Assembly (NCBI GenBank): GCA_044866695.1
Contig: JBIOUF010000308.1
Span: 1 to 23,069 of the forward strand
Source of the DNA: JBIOUF01 sp044866695
Lineage (GTDB): Bacteria > Actinomycetota > Actinomycetes > Propionibacteriales > Nocardioidaceae
DNA: 23,069 nt
Direction of reading: 5' to 3'
Shown here: positions 15,591 through 22,895 of the stretch, piece by piece
Numbering within the stretch: position 1 is the stretch's first letter
Layout of the letters: every line of letters starts with the position of its first letter
Notes under the pieces: generated by a model
The model's database searches: none
What the model was told of the DNA's origin: nothing
Seen by the model: the letters and a program-made list of their open reading frames with translations, nothing else
Made by a program: the position numbers and the translations under genes

Positions 15591-16511
15591 ATGGCCGTCT
15601 CGAACGACAACACCAGGAACGACATTCGCGAGTTCCTCAGCACCCGACGCGCCAAGATCACCCCCGAGCAGGCTGGTCTGCCGGTCCACGGCGCCAACCG
15701 GCGCGTTACCGGCTTGCGCCGCGAGGAGGTCGCACTGCTGGCCGGGATCAGCGTGGAGTACTACACCCGGCTCGAGCGCGGCGTCGTCGGCGGCGTCTCC
15801 GACATCGTGGTCGACGGGTTGGTCCATGCGCTGCAGCTCGACGAGGCCGAGCGCGACCACCTGTACCGGCTCATCCGTACGGCCAGCACAGGCGGTCGCA
15901 GGCCGCACCGGCGCACGCCGGCAAACAGGCACGTGCGCCCCGCTCTCCAGCGCATCTTGGACCAGATGCCGATGCCGGCCTACCTGCGCAACGGCCGTTT
16001 CGACGTGATCGCAGCCAACGACCTCGGTCGTGCCCTCTACAGCCCGCTCTACGACCAGGCCGAACGCGGGGAGCTCCCGAACAGTGCCCGGTTCGTCTTC
16101 CTGGACCCGGCGGCCGGCGAGTTCTTCGTCGACCACGACAAGGCGGCCGACGACTGCGTGGCGTTCCTGCGCGCCGAGGCCGGACGCGACCCCTACGACA
16201 AGGATCTCTCCGACCTCATCGGTGCGCTGTCCACGCGCAGCCAGGACTTCCGCCGGCGCTGGGCCGCCCACGACGTCCGCTACCACCGCACCGGACGCAA
16301 ACGGTTCCACCACCCGTTGGTGGGCGACCTCGAGCTCGACTACGAAGCCTTCGAGCTCCCCAGCGACCCCGGCCAGCGCGTCAACGTCTACACCGCCCCG
16401 CCCGACTCCCCCTCCACCGAAGCCCTGAACCTCCTCGCCGCCTGGACCGCTCCCCAACCCGCACCCACCGACGCAGACACCCGAAGGATCGAGGGCACGT
16501 GGCACTCCTGA
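15591..16511 (+). CDS. XRE-family regulator with MmyB-like ligand domain
   Basis: This 306-residue cytosolic DNA-binding regulator has an N-terminal helix-turn-helix (about 12-95), with REFLSTRRAKI, GLRREEVALLAGIS and YYTRLERG typical of the HTH_31/MmyB group. A C-terminal MmyB-like (PAS-related) ligand domain (about 115-280) contains MPAYLRNGRFDVIAAN, RFVFLDP and HHPLVGDLELDYE. In this family the C-terminal domain is thought to bind a small hydrophobic ligand. It lies head to head with the reductase operon and probably regulates it and itself. It overlaps the cupin-like ORF by 13 nt. The start at 15591 is chosen because the helix-turn-helix follows at the usual distance and the longer frame upstream is not protein-like. 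Confidence 0.92.
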   Translation: MAVSNDNTRNDIREFLSTRRAKITPEQAGLPVHGANRRVTGLRREEVALLAGISVEYYTRLERGVVGGVSDIVVDGLVHALQLDEAERDHLYRLIRTASTGGRRPHRRTPANRHVRPALQRILDQMPMPAYLRNGRFDVIAANDLGRALYSPLYDQAERGELPNSARFVFLDPAAGEFFVDHDKAADDCVAFLRAEAGRDPYDKDLSDLIGALSTRSQDFRRRWAAHDVRYHRTGRKRFHHPLVGDLELDYEAFELPSDPGQRVNVYTAPPDSPSTEALNLLAAWTAPQPAPTDADTRRIEGTWHS

Positions 16512-16714
16512 CCCCCCAGCCCACCGACCTGTTCACAGGCGACGTCTACTTCGACGTCATCACCCGCGGCGAGGCCCCGTCACGAATGCGGGTGAACAGG
16601 GTCCGCTTCACTCCCGGCGCCATGACCCACCTCGCGACGTGGGAGAACGACGAGACCACCTGGGGTGAGCACGTCACAGACCAGGAGCACCGCCAGGCGA
16701 CCGCCCAGGACTGA
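16499..16714 (+). CDS. cupin-like protein with the central metal-binding part missing
   Basis: This is a 71-codon frame from GTG 16499. Its N-terminal half (LFTGDVYFDVI, PSRMRVNRVRFTPGA) and its C-terminal half (MTHLATWENDETTWGEHVTD) both match small cupins of the mandelonitrile-lyase/'cupin domain' type. In those proteins the halves are separated by about 60 residues carrying the HxH and ExxH metal ligands and the HWHG motif. Here Pro-Gly-Ala joins Met-Thr-His directly and in frame, so the barrel core and all metal ligands are gone. It is probably non-functional. It overlaps the regulator gene and lies 1 nt before the channel gene, so the operon layout survives. Confidence 0.7.
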   Translation: MALLTPQPTDLFTGDVYFDVITRGEAPSRMRVNRVRFTPGAMTHLATWENDETTWGEHVTDQEHRQATAQD

Positions 16715-16715
16715 C

Positions 16716-17295
16716 GTGAACAAAGACCGACTCACGGCGTTCACCGACGCTGTCCTCGCCATCGTGATGACCCTCCTCGTGATCGAGATCAGTCAGCCGG
16801 CCGAGGCCACCTGGCCCGGCGATCTGGGACCTGCGGCTGAGCTACCTGGCCTACGCGATCTCCTTCCTCTGGCTGGCCGCGATGTGGAACAACCACCACC
16901 ACAACTTCCAGCTCGTCCGGCGCGTCGACGGCCGGGTGCTGTGGGTCAACGTGCTGATGCTGTTCAGCGCGTCGCTGTTCCCCTACACCACTCGCTTCGT
17001 GGACGAGCACTTCGAGGCCCTGGTCGCCCAGCTCGTTTACGGTGCCGTGTTGATCGCGGTCACCCTCGCCAACTTCGGCCTCTACCTCACCCTGATCCGC
17101 GCCGATCCGGACAACCAGGCTCTGCGGTACGCCGCCGGCCACCATCGCAAGATGGCCACGGACCTGGGCATCAAGCTCATCGGCTTCCTCGTCGGCGCGC
17201 TCGTCTACCCACCCGCGATCACCCTGAGCATGCTCATCGCCATGCTCCTCTACGTCGTCCCCGAACGCCGTGCCGAAACAGCCCTCAGCCCTTGA
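16716..17295 (+). pseudogene. TMEM175-type (DUF1211) potassium channel, 1-nt frameshift
   Basis: From GTG 16716 the first frame reads RLTAFTDAVLAIVMTLLVIEI, the selectivity-helix signature of TMEM175-like channels (family R-x3-F-S/T-D-x-V). The frame breaks at a CCC run (16815-16817); one extra C moves the rest to another frame. That frame gives IWDLRLSYLAYAISFLWLAAMWNNHHH and four further hydrophobic segments, ending in VPERRAETALSP. Removing one C yields 192 residues, the normal bacterial length with about six helices. By family it would be a K+-permeable membrane channel. Frames after the lesion stay clean, so the lesion is recent or an isolated error. Confidence 0.85.
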
Positions 17296-17658
17296 ACCTG
17301 GGGCCACGAACCGCACTACAGCCGAGGCCAACGCCACGGGTGACGGTCGGCCGGCGTCGCGCCTCGGCTGGAAGCGATCTCCTGTGTCGCCTCCGCGCTA
17401 TGGCTTCCGCTCGGCAACCTGACTCCACAATCGCGGACTGGATACTTGGCCCTGGGAGTTCGCGGTAGCGCTGGCGAGCTGGTGGGCGCCTACGCCGGCA
17501 TCGCCGCAGGGGCCGGTTGGCCTCCCTTCTGACCCCCTGTCGCAGAGGTGACGGGTTGCCCGTTCCCCACCGGTCGCTGGTCGAGCGATCTCCGTCGGCA
17601 TCCCAAGGCAGCAACGCCCCGCGCCATGGCCGGCTGAAACCAGCTTTGCTGATCCTCG

Positions 17659-17676
17659 TGCGGACTCCATGCGGAC
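17659..17676 (+). repeat. paired heptamer TGCGGACT-N3-TGCGGAC, copy 2
   Basis: TGCGGAC occurs twice with an 11-bp period (spacer CCA after the T), in the same orientation as the copies at 13665 and 17865. Confidence 0.6.
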
Positions 17677-17864
17677 CGAAGGGCGCCTTCAGGGACGGCC
17701 CTGCGGAGACGCTCGATTTCACACGTTGAAGCGGAACGATCAGGCGGGGTTTCGGCTGTTGTTGGTCATCGTCGGTCGAGACCGAAAACGCGCTCTGACC
17801 TGGGCAAACGCCTTCTCCGGACCGTTGGGCGTCGTCGAGGATCGTCGGTCTCGGCCGGACCTCT

Positions 17865-17882
17865 TGCGGACTATGTGCGGAC
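17865..17882 (+). repeat. paired heptamer TGCGGACT-N3-TGCGGAC, copy 3
   Basis: This is the third copy with the 11-bp period. Its flank GGACCTCTTGCGGACT (17857-17872) matches 15 of 16 bases at 13668-13683. It ends 2 bp before the toxin stop codon. Confidence 0.6.
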
Positions 17883-17884
17883 CG

Positions 17885-18202
17885 CTACGCCTCCGCGCGC
17901 CTGGCGATCGTCGCCTCGATCCAGGCCGGATCGCGACGAACATCCAAGACAGCCAGCAGCTCCAGCCGCTCGTCGCCGACGACGTACACGGCCATGTACG
18001 GGAATCGCTTGAGCAGGGTGCGGCGGTAGGACTCGAAGAGGATGGCACCGGACTCGGGGAACAGCTCGATCCTGTCGACCTGCTCCAGCAACCGAGCTCG
18101 AAACCGGCCGGGCAGGTCCGGATCGAGCGGTGCGTAGTGGGCAACAATGGCGTCGAGATCTTCCTCAACCCTGGGGTGGAAGACCAGCCGGCGCAGAGTC
18201 AC
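17885..18202 (-). CDS. ParE/RelE-family type II toxin
   Basis: The product has 105 residues from a GTG that overlaps the antitoxin stop (GTGA). The pattern is ParE-like: LVFHPRVEEDLDAIVAHYA at the N-terminus, a helix with RFRARLLEQVDRIELFPESG, then the strand pair KRFPYMAVYVVGDERLELLAVLDVRRDP. ParE toxins poison DNA gyrase and RelE toxins cleave mRNA; sequence alone does not decide which. The AVLDVRRDPAW ending is typical of ParE-type proteins encoded after PF09720 antitoxins. A longer frame from 18241 would overlap the antitoxin more and is not needed. Translation is coupled to the antitoxin. Confidence 0.88.
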   Translation of the reverse strand: MTLRRLVFHPRVEEDLDAIVAHYAPLDPDLPGRFRARLLEQVDRIELFPESGAILFESYRRTLLKRFPYMAVYVVGDERLELLAVLDVRRDPAWIEATIARRAEA

Positions 18203-18420
18203 TTCCAGCGGGCGCCCATCCGGGCGTCCAACTCTTCCCAAGTCAGACCGACGGACGGGTCGGCGTCCAGTTCGGCCGCCCGTGACCGGATCATCGCCTT
18301 CTGCTCCTCGGTGACCTCGATGGGAGCCGACTCCACCGTGCTCTCGATGTACTCCACGAGCTCCACGCGCTCATCGAGGCTCAAGGCCTCGATGGCTGAC
18401 TTCAGAGCGGGGTTCACCAT
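18199..18420 (-). CDS. addiction-module antitoxin (PF09720-like)
   Basis: This 73-residue protein opens with a short helix, then SLDERVELVEYIESTV, and ends with GLTWEELDARMGARWK. These are the usual features of the 'putative addiction module component' family, in which the C-terminal WEEL segment follows a flexible part. The family partners ParE/RelE toxins, and the toxin gene follows with a 4-nt overlap. It would neutralise the toxin and probably autoregulate the promoter just upstream of 18420. The ATG at 18420 fits the family length; an open frame extends upstream but reads through decayed DNA. Confidence 0.85.
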   Translation of the reverse strand: MVNPALKSAIEALSLDERVELVEYIESTVESAPIEVTEEQKAMIRSRAAELDADPSVGLTWEELDARMGARWK

Positions 18421-18620
18421 GGGTTCAGGGTACCCGGCAGCTGCGACAGCATCGCCGCCATCGCCCCATGCCATGCAATCCCTGCCTGCCCCAGTTGCCA
18501 ATGGTCGCCCGGAGCGTGACCGGTGCAGTTCGCGAGCGGCTCGCAGCCATCCGTCGATGCGGTCGCGTTTCCGGCGGTGATCCCCGCCTCGCACAGCCAG
18601 TCCAGTGCGCCTTTCAGCCC
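18414..18620 (-). pseudogene. possible SLH-domain remnant
   Basis: In one minus frame the DNA reads ALDWLCEAGITAG near its start and GAMAAMLSQLPG near its end. These resemble the two conserved parts of an S-layer-homology motif (WL...GITTG ... R.AMAAFLYRLAG), with an unusual Cys-containing insert between them. There is no start codon or signal sequence in context, and the end overlaps the antitoxin start. I read it as a worn C-terminal fragment of a secreted protein, with low certainty. Confidence 0.35.
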
Positions 18621-18643
18621 CGTAGTGCACTCGGGCCCCTGGG

Positions 18644-18909
18644 TCAGTCGTTGGGGACTGCGGTCCCGCAGACGCAGTTCTGGACGGTGGCCGGCTTGTC
18701 GGTCATGTTGGTGTAGCCGACCTTCCAGCCGGTCGCCGCCGGGTCCGGCGCGTTCTTGTCGTAGTAGGCCGTCACGCCGCCCTTGTAGGCATTGATCTGG
18801 TAGCCACCGCTGATCGCGATGTAGCCCTCGGGCAGGTCGCGGTGGCACCACAGCCACGTCCTCGCTGCCGCCCGGCGCGCGGAAGGTCCGCAGGCTGGCG
18901 CCCGCGTGA
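18644..18909 (-). pseudogene. C-terminal fragment of a secreted protein, frameshifted
   Basis: The last 65 or so codons read LPEGYIAISGGYQI, GGVTAYYDKNAPDPAATGWKVGYTN and TVQNCVCGTA, the style of a secreted beta-rich domain seen at actinobacterial C-termini. Upstream, ASLRTFRAPGGSEDVAV lies in another frame, about 1 nt out, with the break near 18841-18857. Protein-like sequence ends at about 18905, just before the divergent DUF4917 gene, so the rest of the gene has been cut away. I do not know the family's function. Confidence 0.5.
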
Positions 18910-18922
18910 CTAGTCTCGGAAG

Positions 18923-19921
18923 ATGGCAGACCCGATCGACGCCGATCTGGAGGACTGGGCAGACCTCGCCTCCCGGGAATGGCCCACGCTGCTCGTCGGC
19001 AACGGACTCAGCATCAACCTGTGGGCTGGCTTCCGTTACGACAGCCTCTTCACCAGCGCGACGTTGACGCCGGAAGCCCAGGCGATCTTCGCGGAACTCG
19101 GGACGACCAACTTCGAGCAGTGCCTGGAGTGCCTGCACCACGCGAACATCTCGCTACGAGCGCTCCACGAGGCGACTGCCAAGGTTGACCAGACCTACGC
19201 CGAGGTCCGGGACGCGCTGTTCGAGACGGTGAGCGACGTCCACGTCCCCTGGGGGCTCTTCCCGCAGAGCACTCACGACCTGCTCGCGAAGACGATGAAC
19301 GCTCATCAGGCCGTTTTCACCACCAGCTACGACCTGTCGCTCTACTGGAGCCAGTTGCAGACTGAGAAGCCGGTAGACATCATCGACTTCTTCTGGGGAG
19401 GTGGGCGTCAGTTCGATCCGTTCGACACCGAGGTGCATCGGTCGAGCGCCACCTGTGTCTACTACCTTCACGGCGGCTTGCATCTGTGGCAGGACGATTC
19501 GACCGGCGAGGACGGCAAGTGGACCGCGGCCGATGGTCGCCTTCTCGACATCAAGTCCAACTACGGACCGACCGCCACGCGCCGTCCGCTCTTCGTCAGC
19601 GAGGGAACCTCGGCAGCCAAGCTGCGGACCATCCGCCAGTCGGTCTATCTCACGTTCTGTCTTGAGGAGTTGCGTGAGGACGACTCGCCCACCGTGCTGT
19701 TCGGTCACTCGCTAGCCGAGCAGGATGCGCACATCGCTGCGGCTCTCAACGAAGGCAGCCGAAAGCGGATTGCGGTCTCGATGTACCCAAGCGGCAACGA
19801 GAACGCGATCATCGCCGAGAAGGCGCGCATCCTCCGGCAACTTCCAAGCCATCGGGTCAGGTTCTTCGACTCGACCACGCACCCCATAGGCGACCCGGGG
19901 CTCCTGATTCCCTCGCCCTAG
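18923..19921 (+). CDS. DUF4917 family protein
   Basis: The product has 332 residues, no signal peptide and no membrane helix. Family features are LLVGNGLSI (23-31), FTTSYDLSLYW (132-142), YLHGGLHLW (181-189), PLFVSEGTSAAKLRTIR and VLFGHSLAEQDAHI (258-271). The early GNG loop, the (T/S)xYDxxL(Y)W strand, the HG motif and the late FGHSL strand recall SIR2-like NAD-binding folds, which occur in several anti-phage systems; this link is my inference. Function is unknown. It lies between a toxin-antitoxin pair and insertion elements, and is one of the few intact genes in this stretch. The stop TAG directly adjoins the inferred left end of the IS1380 element, so the extreme C-terminus may have been altered by insertion. 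Confidence 0.85.
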   Translation: MADPIDADLEDWADLASREWPTLLVGNGLSINLWAGFRYDSLFTSATLTPEAQAIFAELGTTNFEQCLECLHHANISLRALHEATAKVDQTYAEVRDALFETVSDVHVPWGLFPQSTHDLLAKTMNAHQAVFTTSYDLSLYWSQLQTEKPVDIIDFFWGGGRQFDPFDTEVHRSSATCVYYLHGGLHLWQDDSTGEDGKWTAADGRLLDIKSNYGPTATRRPLFVSEGTSAAKLRTIRQSVYLTFCLEELREDDSPTVLFGHSLAEQDAHIAAALNEGSRKRIAVSMYPSGNENAIIAEKARILRQLPSHRVRFFDSTTHPIGDPGLLIPSP

Positions 19922-21583
19922 CTAGCCCGGATCGTTCACGGCTGATGGGGCGACTCGTGGAGTAGAAGCACCGAAGTGCCTGTCCTGCTTGGGAAACTTG
20001 GGATTGCGACGTCTCAAGATCCTCGGGCTGGAAGGCACTCGGTAGATGAAGCGTACTTCTTGGTCGACAGGGCTGTCTGTGTCCGCCGATGGTGTCGGGG
20101 TGGTGGCCCACGCGGGCAGCGTCGCGTTGCGGCTCTTGGCCGACCGGACAGGGCTGACCGACGAGCTGTCCAAGGCGATGACCCGCCGCGGGTTCGACCC
20201 CGTCCACGACCGTGGCAGAGTCCTGGCCGACGTGGCGGTGATGCTCGCCGACGGCGGTGAGGCGATCGCCGACATCGACGTGCTGCGCCACCAGTCCGGC
20301 GTGCTCGGACCGGTCGCGTCCCCGCCCACGGTGTGGCGGACCCTGGACCAGGTCACGCCTGCCCGGGCGAGGAAGGTCGCTGCGGCACGCGCACGGGTCC
20401 GCCGGCACGTCTGGTCCCAGATCATCGACAAGCAGGGATCGATCCCGGCCAGCCGGGTCGCGGGCACCGATCTCGGTGACGTGGTGGTCCTCGACGTCGA
20501 CGCCACGATCGTGATCGCCCACTCCGAGAAGGAACTGGCCTCGCCCACATTCAAGCGGACCTTCGGGTTCCACCCGTTGGGGGTGTGGTGCGACAACACC
20601 GAGGAGCTCCTCACCGCGCAGCTGCGCACGGGCAAGGCCGGGTCGAACACCGCCGCGGACCACATCGAGGTGCTGACCGAGGCGATCAGGCAGGTTCCCG
20701 CCGCGCATCGCAGACGGCTGCTGGTCCGCTCCGACGGCGCGGGCGCCTCCCACGACCTGCTGGACTGGCTCACCAACCAGAACCAGGTCCGGGGCCGCAA
20801 CATCGAGTACAGCATCGGATTCGCAGTCACCGAGAAGATCCGTACGGGATCAAGCTGGTCCCGAAGCAGGTGTGGACCCCCGCGGTCGAAGCCGACGGAG
20901 GCGTGCGCGACGGGGCCGACGTCGCGGAGCTGACCGGGCTGCTCGATCTGTCCACCTGGCCGCCCGGGATGCGCGTGATCGTGCGCCGCGAACGACCCCA
21001 CCCCGGCGCGCAGCTGTCGCTGTTCGAAGAGGCCGATGGGTGGCGCTACCAAGCCTTCGTGACCAACACCCGCACCGGCCAACTCGGGTTCCTCGAAGCA
21101 CGCCACCGCGCCCATGCCCGAGTCGAGGACCGGATCCGGCACGCCAAGGACTCCGGCTTGGGGCCGGTTCCCCTCGCGGGAGTTCAAGATCAACCAGACC
21201 TGGCTGATCCTGACCGCGATCGCCGCCGACCTCGTCGCGTGGACCCGCCTGCTCGGCTGCATCGACGACGCCGCCGCCCTCGCAGGATGCGAGCCGAAAG
21301 CGCTGCGCTACCGGTTCCTCCACGTCCCCGCCCGGCTCACCCACCGCCCGACGACGCCGCCTCCGCATCCCCCAGACCTGGCCCTGGGCGGCCGCCGTCG
21401 TCGCGGTCTTCGCCAACATCGCGGCCATCCCACTGCCTCGCTGACCAGACCCTCCACCCACAACCTCACCACCCGGAGAACCGCAGCCCGGCAGCGCCAG
21501 CCGGCGACACGACGTACCTGCGATCATCCCGAACACGAACTGACCCGATCACGCCGCCCCGACACAAACTCGACCCACGTCAT
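19922..21583 (+). mobile_element. IS1380-family insertion sequence, right end not found
   Basis: The transposase frame identifies the family. The left end is placed at CTAGCCCGGATCGTTCACG, right after the DUF4917 stop, because noncoding DNA starts there and such elements have about 120 bp before the gene. No inverted copy of that sequence is visible after the transposase. The right end may be lost or separated by the group II intron that begins at 21584. Confidence 0.6.
20046..21444 (+). pseudogene. IS1380-family transposase with three frameshifts
   Basis: The DDE transposase would be 465 residues. It starts MKRTSWSTGLSVSADG and contains VVLDVDATIVIAHSEKE, FGFHPLGVWCDN, LVRSDGAGASH, RERPHPGAQLSLFEEADGWRYQAF, FPSREFKINQTWL and a tail WPWAAAVVAVFANIAAIP. 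Three single-base lesions split it: one base missing at about 20846-20848 (ACGGGATC), one extra C at about 21164, and one extra C at about 21345. Correcting all three gives 1398 nt, a whole number of codons ending at TGA 21442-21444. It is therefore dead unless supplied in trans. Confidence 0.9.
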
Positions 21584-21591
21584 GTAGGGTC

Positions 21592-21637
21592 GGGGGCTGG
21601 CGCGGTGCGGCAGCACATGCCGCCCGTTCCAACCCCC
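21592..21637 (-). ncRNA. group II intron domain VI
   Basis: GGGGGTTGG and CCAGCCCCC form a 9-bp stem (one G-U pair) around an inner GC-rich hairpin, directly after domain V and just before the 3' end. This matches domain VI, which carries the branch-point A; the exact A is not assigned. Confidence 0.6.
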
Positions 21638-21644
21638 GCCCGTC

Positions 21645-21677
21645 GAACCGTGCATGCGGTTCTCCCGCACACGGCTC
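21645..21677 (-). ncRNA. group II intron domain V
   Basis: The 33-nt minus-strand sequence folds as an 8-bp stem GAGCCGTG/CACGGTTC, a 2-nt bulge, a 5-bp stem TGCGG/CCGCA and a small purine loop. It contains the catalytic AGC triad. This is the most conserved part of the ribozyme. It begins within the stop codon of the RT gene. Confidence 0.85.
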
Positions 21678-22884
21678 ACCGACGTCGTTGACCGCCGGCA
21701 TTCGGTGTCACCCGCCAGGCCCGGAAGGGCCTGGGTGCAGCGATGGTTCCGTGAGTTGTCAGGTCGATCAACCCGAGTTGGTTCGGCGAGGCGAAGGCCA
21801 CGACGGACCAGCCGAAGCGGCGTGAGCGACGATGTCGCTTCGCGACGAAGATCGCCATCCGCATCCGGGCGTACCGGGTGATCTTGCCGAACTGGTCAGC
21901 GGAGTTGCCGTAGCGGAAGTACGCGGCCCAGCCGCGCAGGAACCGGTTGACATCCTCCACGATCCAGTCGACCGAGTGCCGCAGCCTGCGCCGGGCCGTG
22001 AGTTCACGGATCCGGTCACGGGCATGCTGCATCGCCTTTCTCGCAGGCCAGCGGGCGAGGAAGGTAGCGCCCTTGGTGCCGACCCGACCCTGACTGCGCA
22101 CCAGCCGGTGATGGAAGCCGAGGAAGTCGGAACCTTCCTCACCCACCTCCAGGTGCACGATCCTGGTCTTGGCGTCCTTCGGTTCCAGACCGAGATCGGC
22201 CAGCAGCAACCGTAGACACGCGAGCGCGTCCTCCGCCTGCTGTCGGGACTTGCACATCACCACCAGGTCGTCGGCGTAACGCACCAGCACCCCGTGCTGA
22301 CGAACATCCCATGCCCGGTCGACCCGGTGCAGATAGATGTTGGCCAGCAGCGGGGACACCACCCCGCCCTGCGGGGTGCCGGTCACCGGCTTACGAGCCT
22401 GGCCGCCCTCCATGACTCCTGCCCGCAGCATCGCGCGCAGCAGCTTCAAAACCGCCTGGTCGCAGACCCGTACCGCCTGCATCAACTTCTCGTGCGGAAT
22501 CGCCTCAAAGCAGTTGGCGATGTCCGTCTCGACCACCCACCGGCGACCCCGCCAGGACTCATCGATGAGCACCTGCAGAGCGTCGTGCGCCGCCCGCTTG
22601 GGACGAAACCCAAACGAACAGGGCAGCATGTCGGCCTCGAAGATCGGCTCAAGCACAATCTTCACCGCCGCCTGCACGACCCGGTCACGCACCGTCGGGA
22701 TGGACAACGGACGCTGCTCGGTCGTACCGGGCTTGGGAATGAACACCCGGCGTGCCGCCAGCGGCCGATAGCCGCCGCCCCTCAGGTCCTCGGCCATCTC
22801 ATCGAGCAGCCGGGACACCCCGTACTCCTCGACCATGGCCAGGGTGGTCCTGTCGATACCGGCCGCGCCGTTGTTCCGGCGCAC
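21676..22884 (-). CDS. ltrA: group II intron reverse transcriptase/maturase, N-terminally truncated
   Basis: This 402-codon frame starts directly in RT block 0/1 (RRNNGAAGIDRTTL); full proteins have about 50-60 residues before it. RT motifs follow: RPLSIPTVRDRVVQ, SFGFRP (90-95), ETDIANCF with Asp121, GTPQGG (169-174) and the catalytic YADD (203-206). The maturase X/GIIM region (about 305-360) has DWIVEDVNRFLRGWAAYFRYGN. No HNH endonuclease follows, so it belongs to an endonuclease-free lineage. An in-frame TGA lies five codons before the GTG used here, and homology ends there, so the gene was cut by the neighbouring element. It would splice and reverse-transcribe its host intron; this copy is probably inactive. 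Confidence 0.88.
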   Translation of the reverse strand: MRRNNGAAGIDRTTLAMVEEYGVSRLLDEMAEDLRGGGYRPLAARRVFIPKPGTTEQRPLSIPTVRDRVVQAAVKIVLEPIFEADMLPCSFGFRPKRAAHDALQVLIDESWRGRRWVVETDIANCFEAIPHEKLMQAVRVCDQAVLKLLRAMLRAGVMEGGQARKPVTGTPQGGVVSPLLANIYLHRVDRAWDVRQHGVLVRYADDLVVMCKSRQQAEDALACLRLLLADLGLEPKDAKTRIVHLEVGEEGSDFLGFHHRLVRSQGRVGTKGATFLARWPARKAMQHARDRIRELTARRRLRHSVDWIVEDVNRFLRGWAAYFRYGNSADQFGKITRYARMRMAIFVAKRHRRSRRFGWSVVAFASPNQLGLIDLTTHGTIAAPRPFRAWRVTPNAGGQRRR

Positions 22885-22895
22885 ATTGAGGTCCT

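Larger units (their letters stand above)
17296..17884. other. 589-bp region without a supported gene
   Basis: Open frames on both strands are short or Arg-rich and lack recognisable motifs. The only structured signals are two copies of the paired TGCGGAC repeat near its right end. It separates the channel pseudogene from the convergent toxin gene and may be scar DNA from past insertions or deletions. Confidence 0.5.
21584..22895 (-). mobile_element. group II intron, 3' part with RT gene; 5' part lost
   Basis: On the minus strand the order is RT/maturase gene, domain V, domain VI, and a 3' end at CCGACCCTAC (boundary near 21584, the usual AY ending). The 5' ribozyme domains I-III, which should lie to the right of the RT gene, are missing; unrelated IS-like DNA begins by about 22896. 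The intron sits about 140 bp past the IS1380 transposase stop. Confidence 0.75.

Noticed and set aside
15488..16498. Long open frame upstream of the cupin remnant
   Set aside because: It overlaps the XRE regulator in another frame and is Arg/Pro-rich; only the part after 16499 is protein-like.
17659..17882. tRNA 3' end as an integration site
   Set aside because: No cloverleaf or TTC-loop pattern could be found around the TGCGGAC repeats.
17296..17884. Several open frames of 70-145 codons between TMEM175 and the toxin
   Set aside because: No ribosome sites, motifs or plausible composition; not supported as genes.
19922..21262. 446-codon open frame on the minus strand opposite the IS1380 transposase
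   Set aside because: Antisense shadow of the transposase; no motif or start signal.
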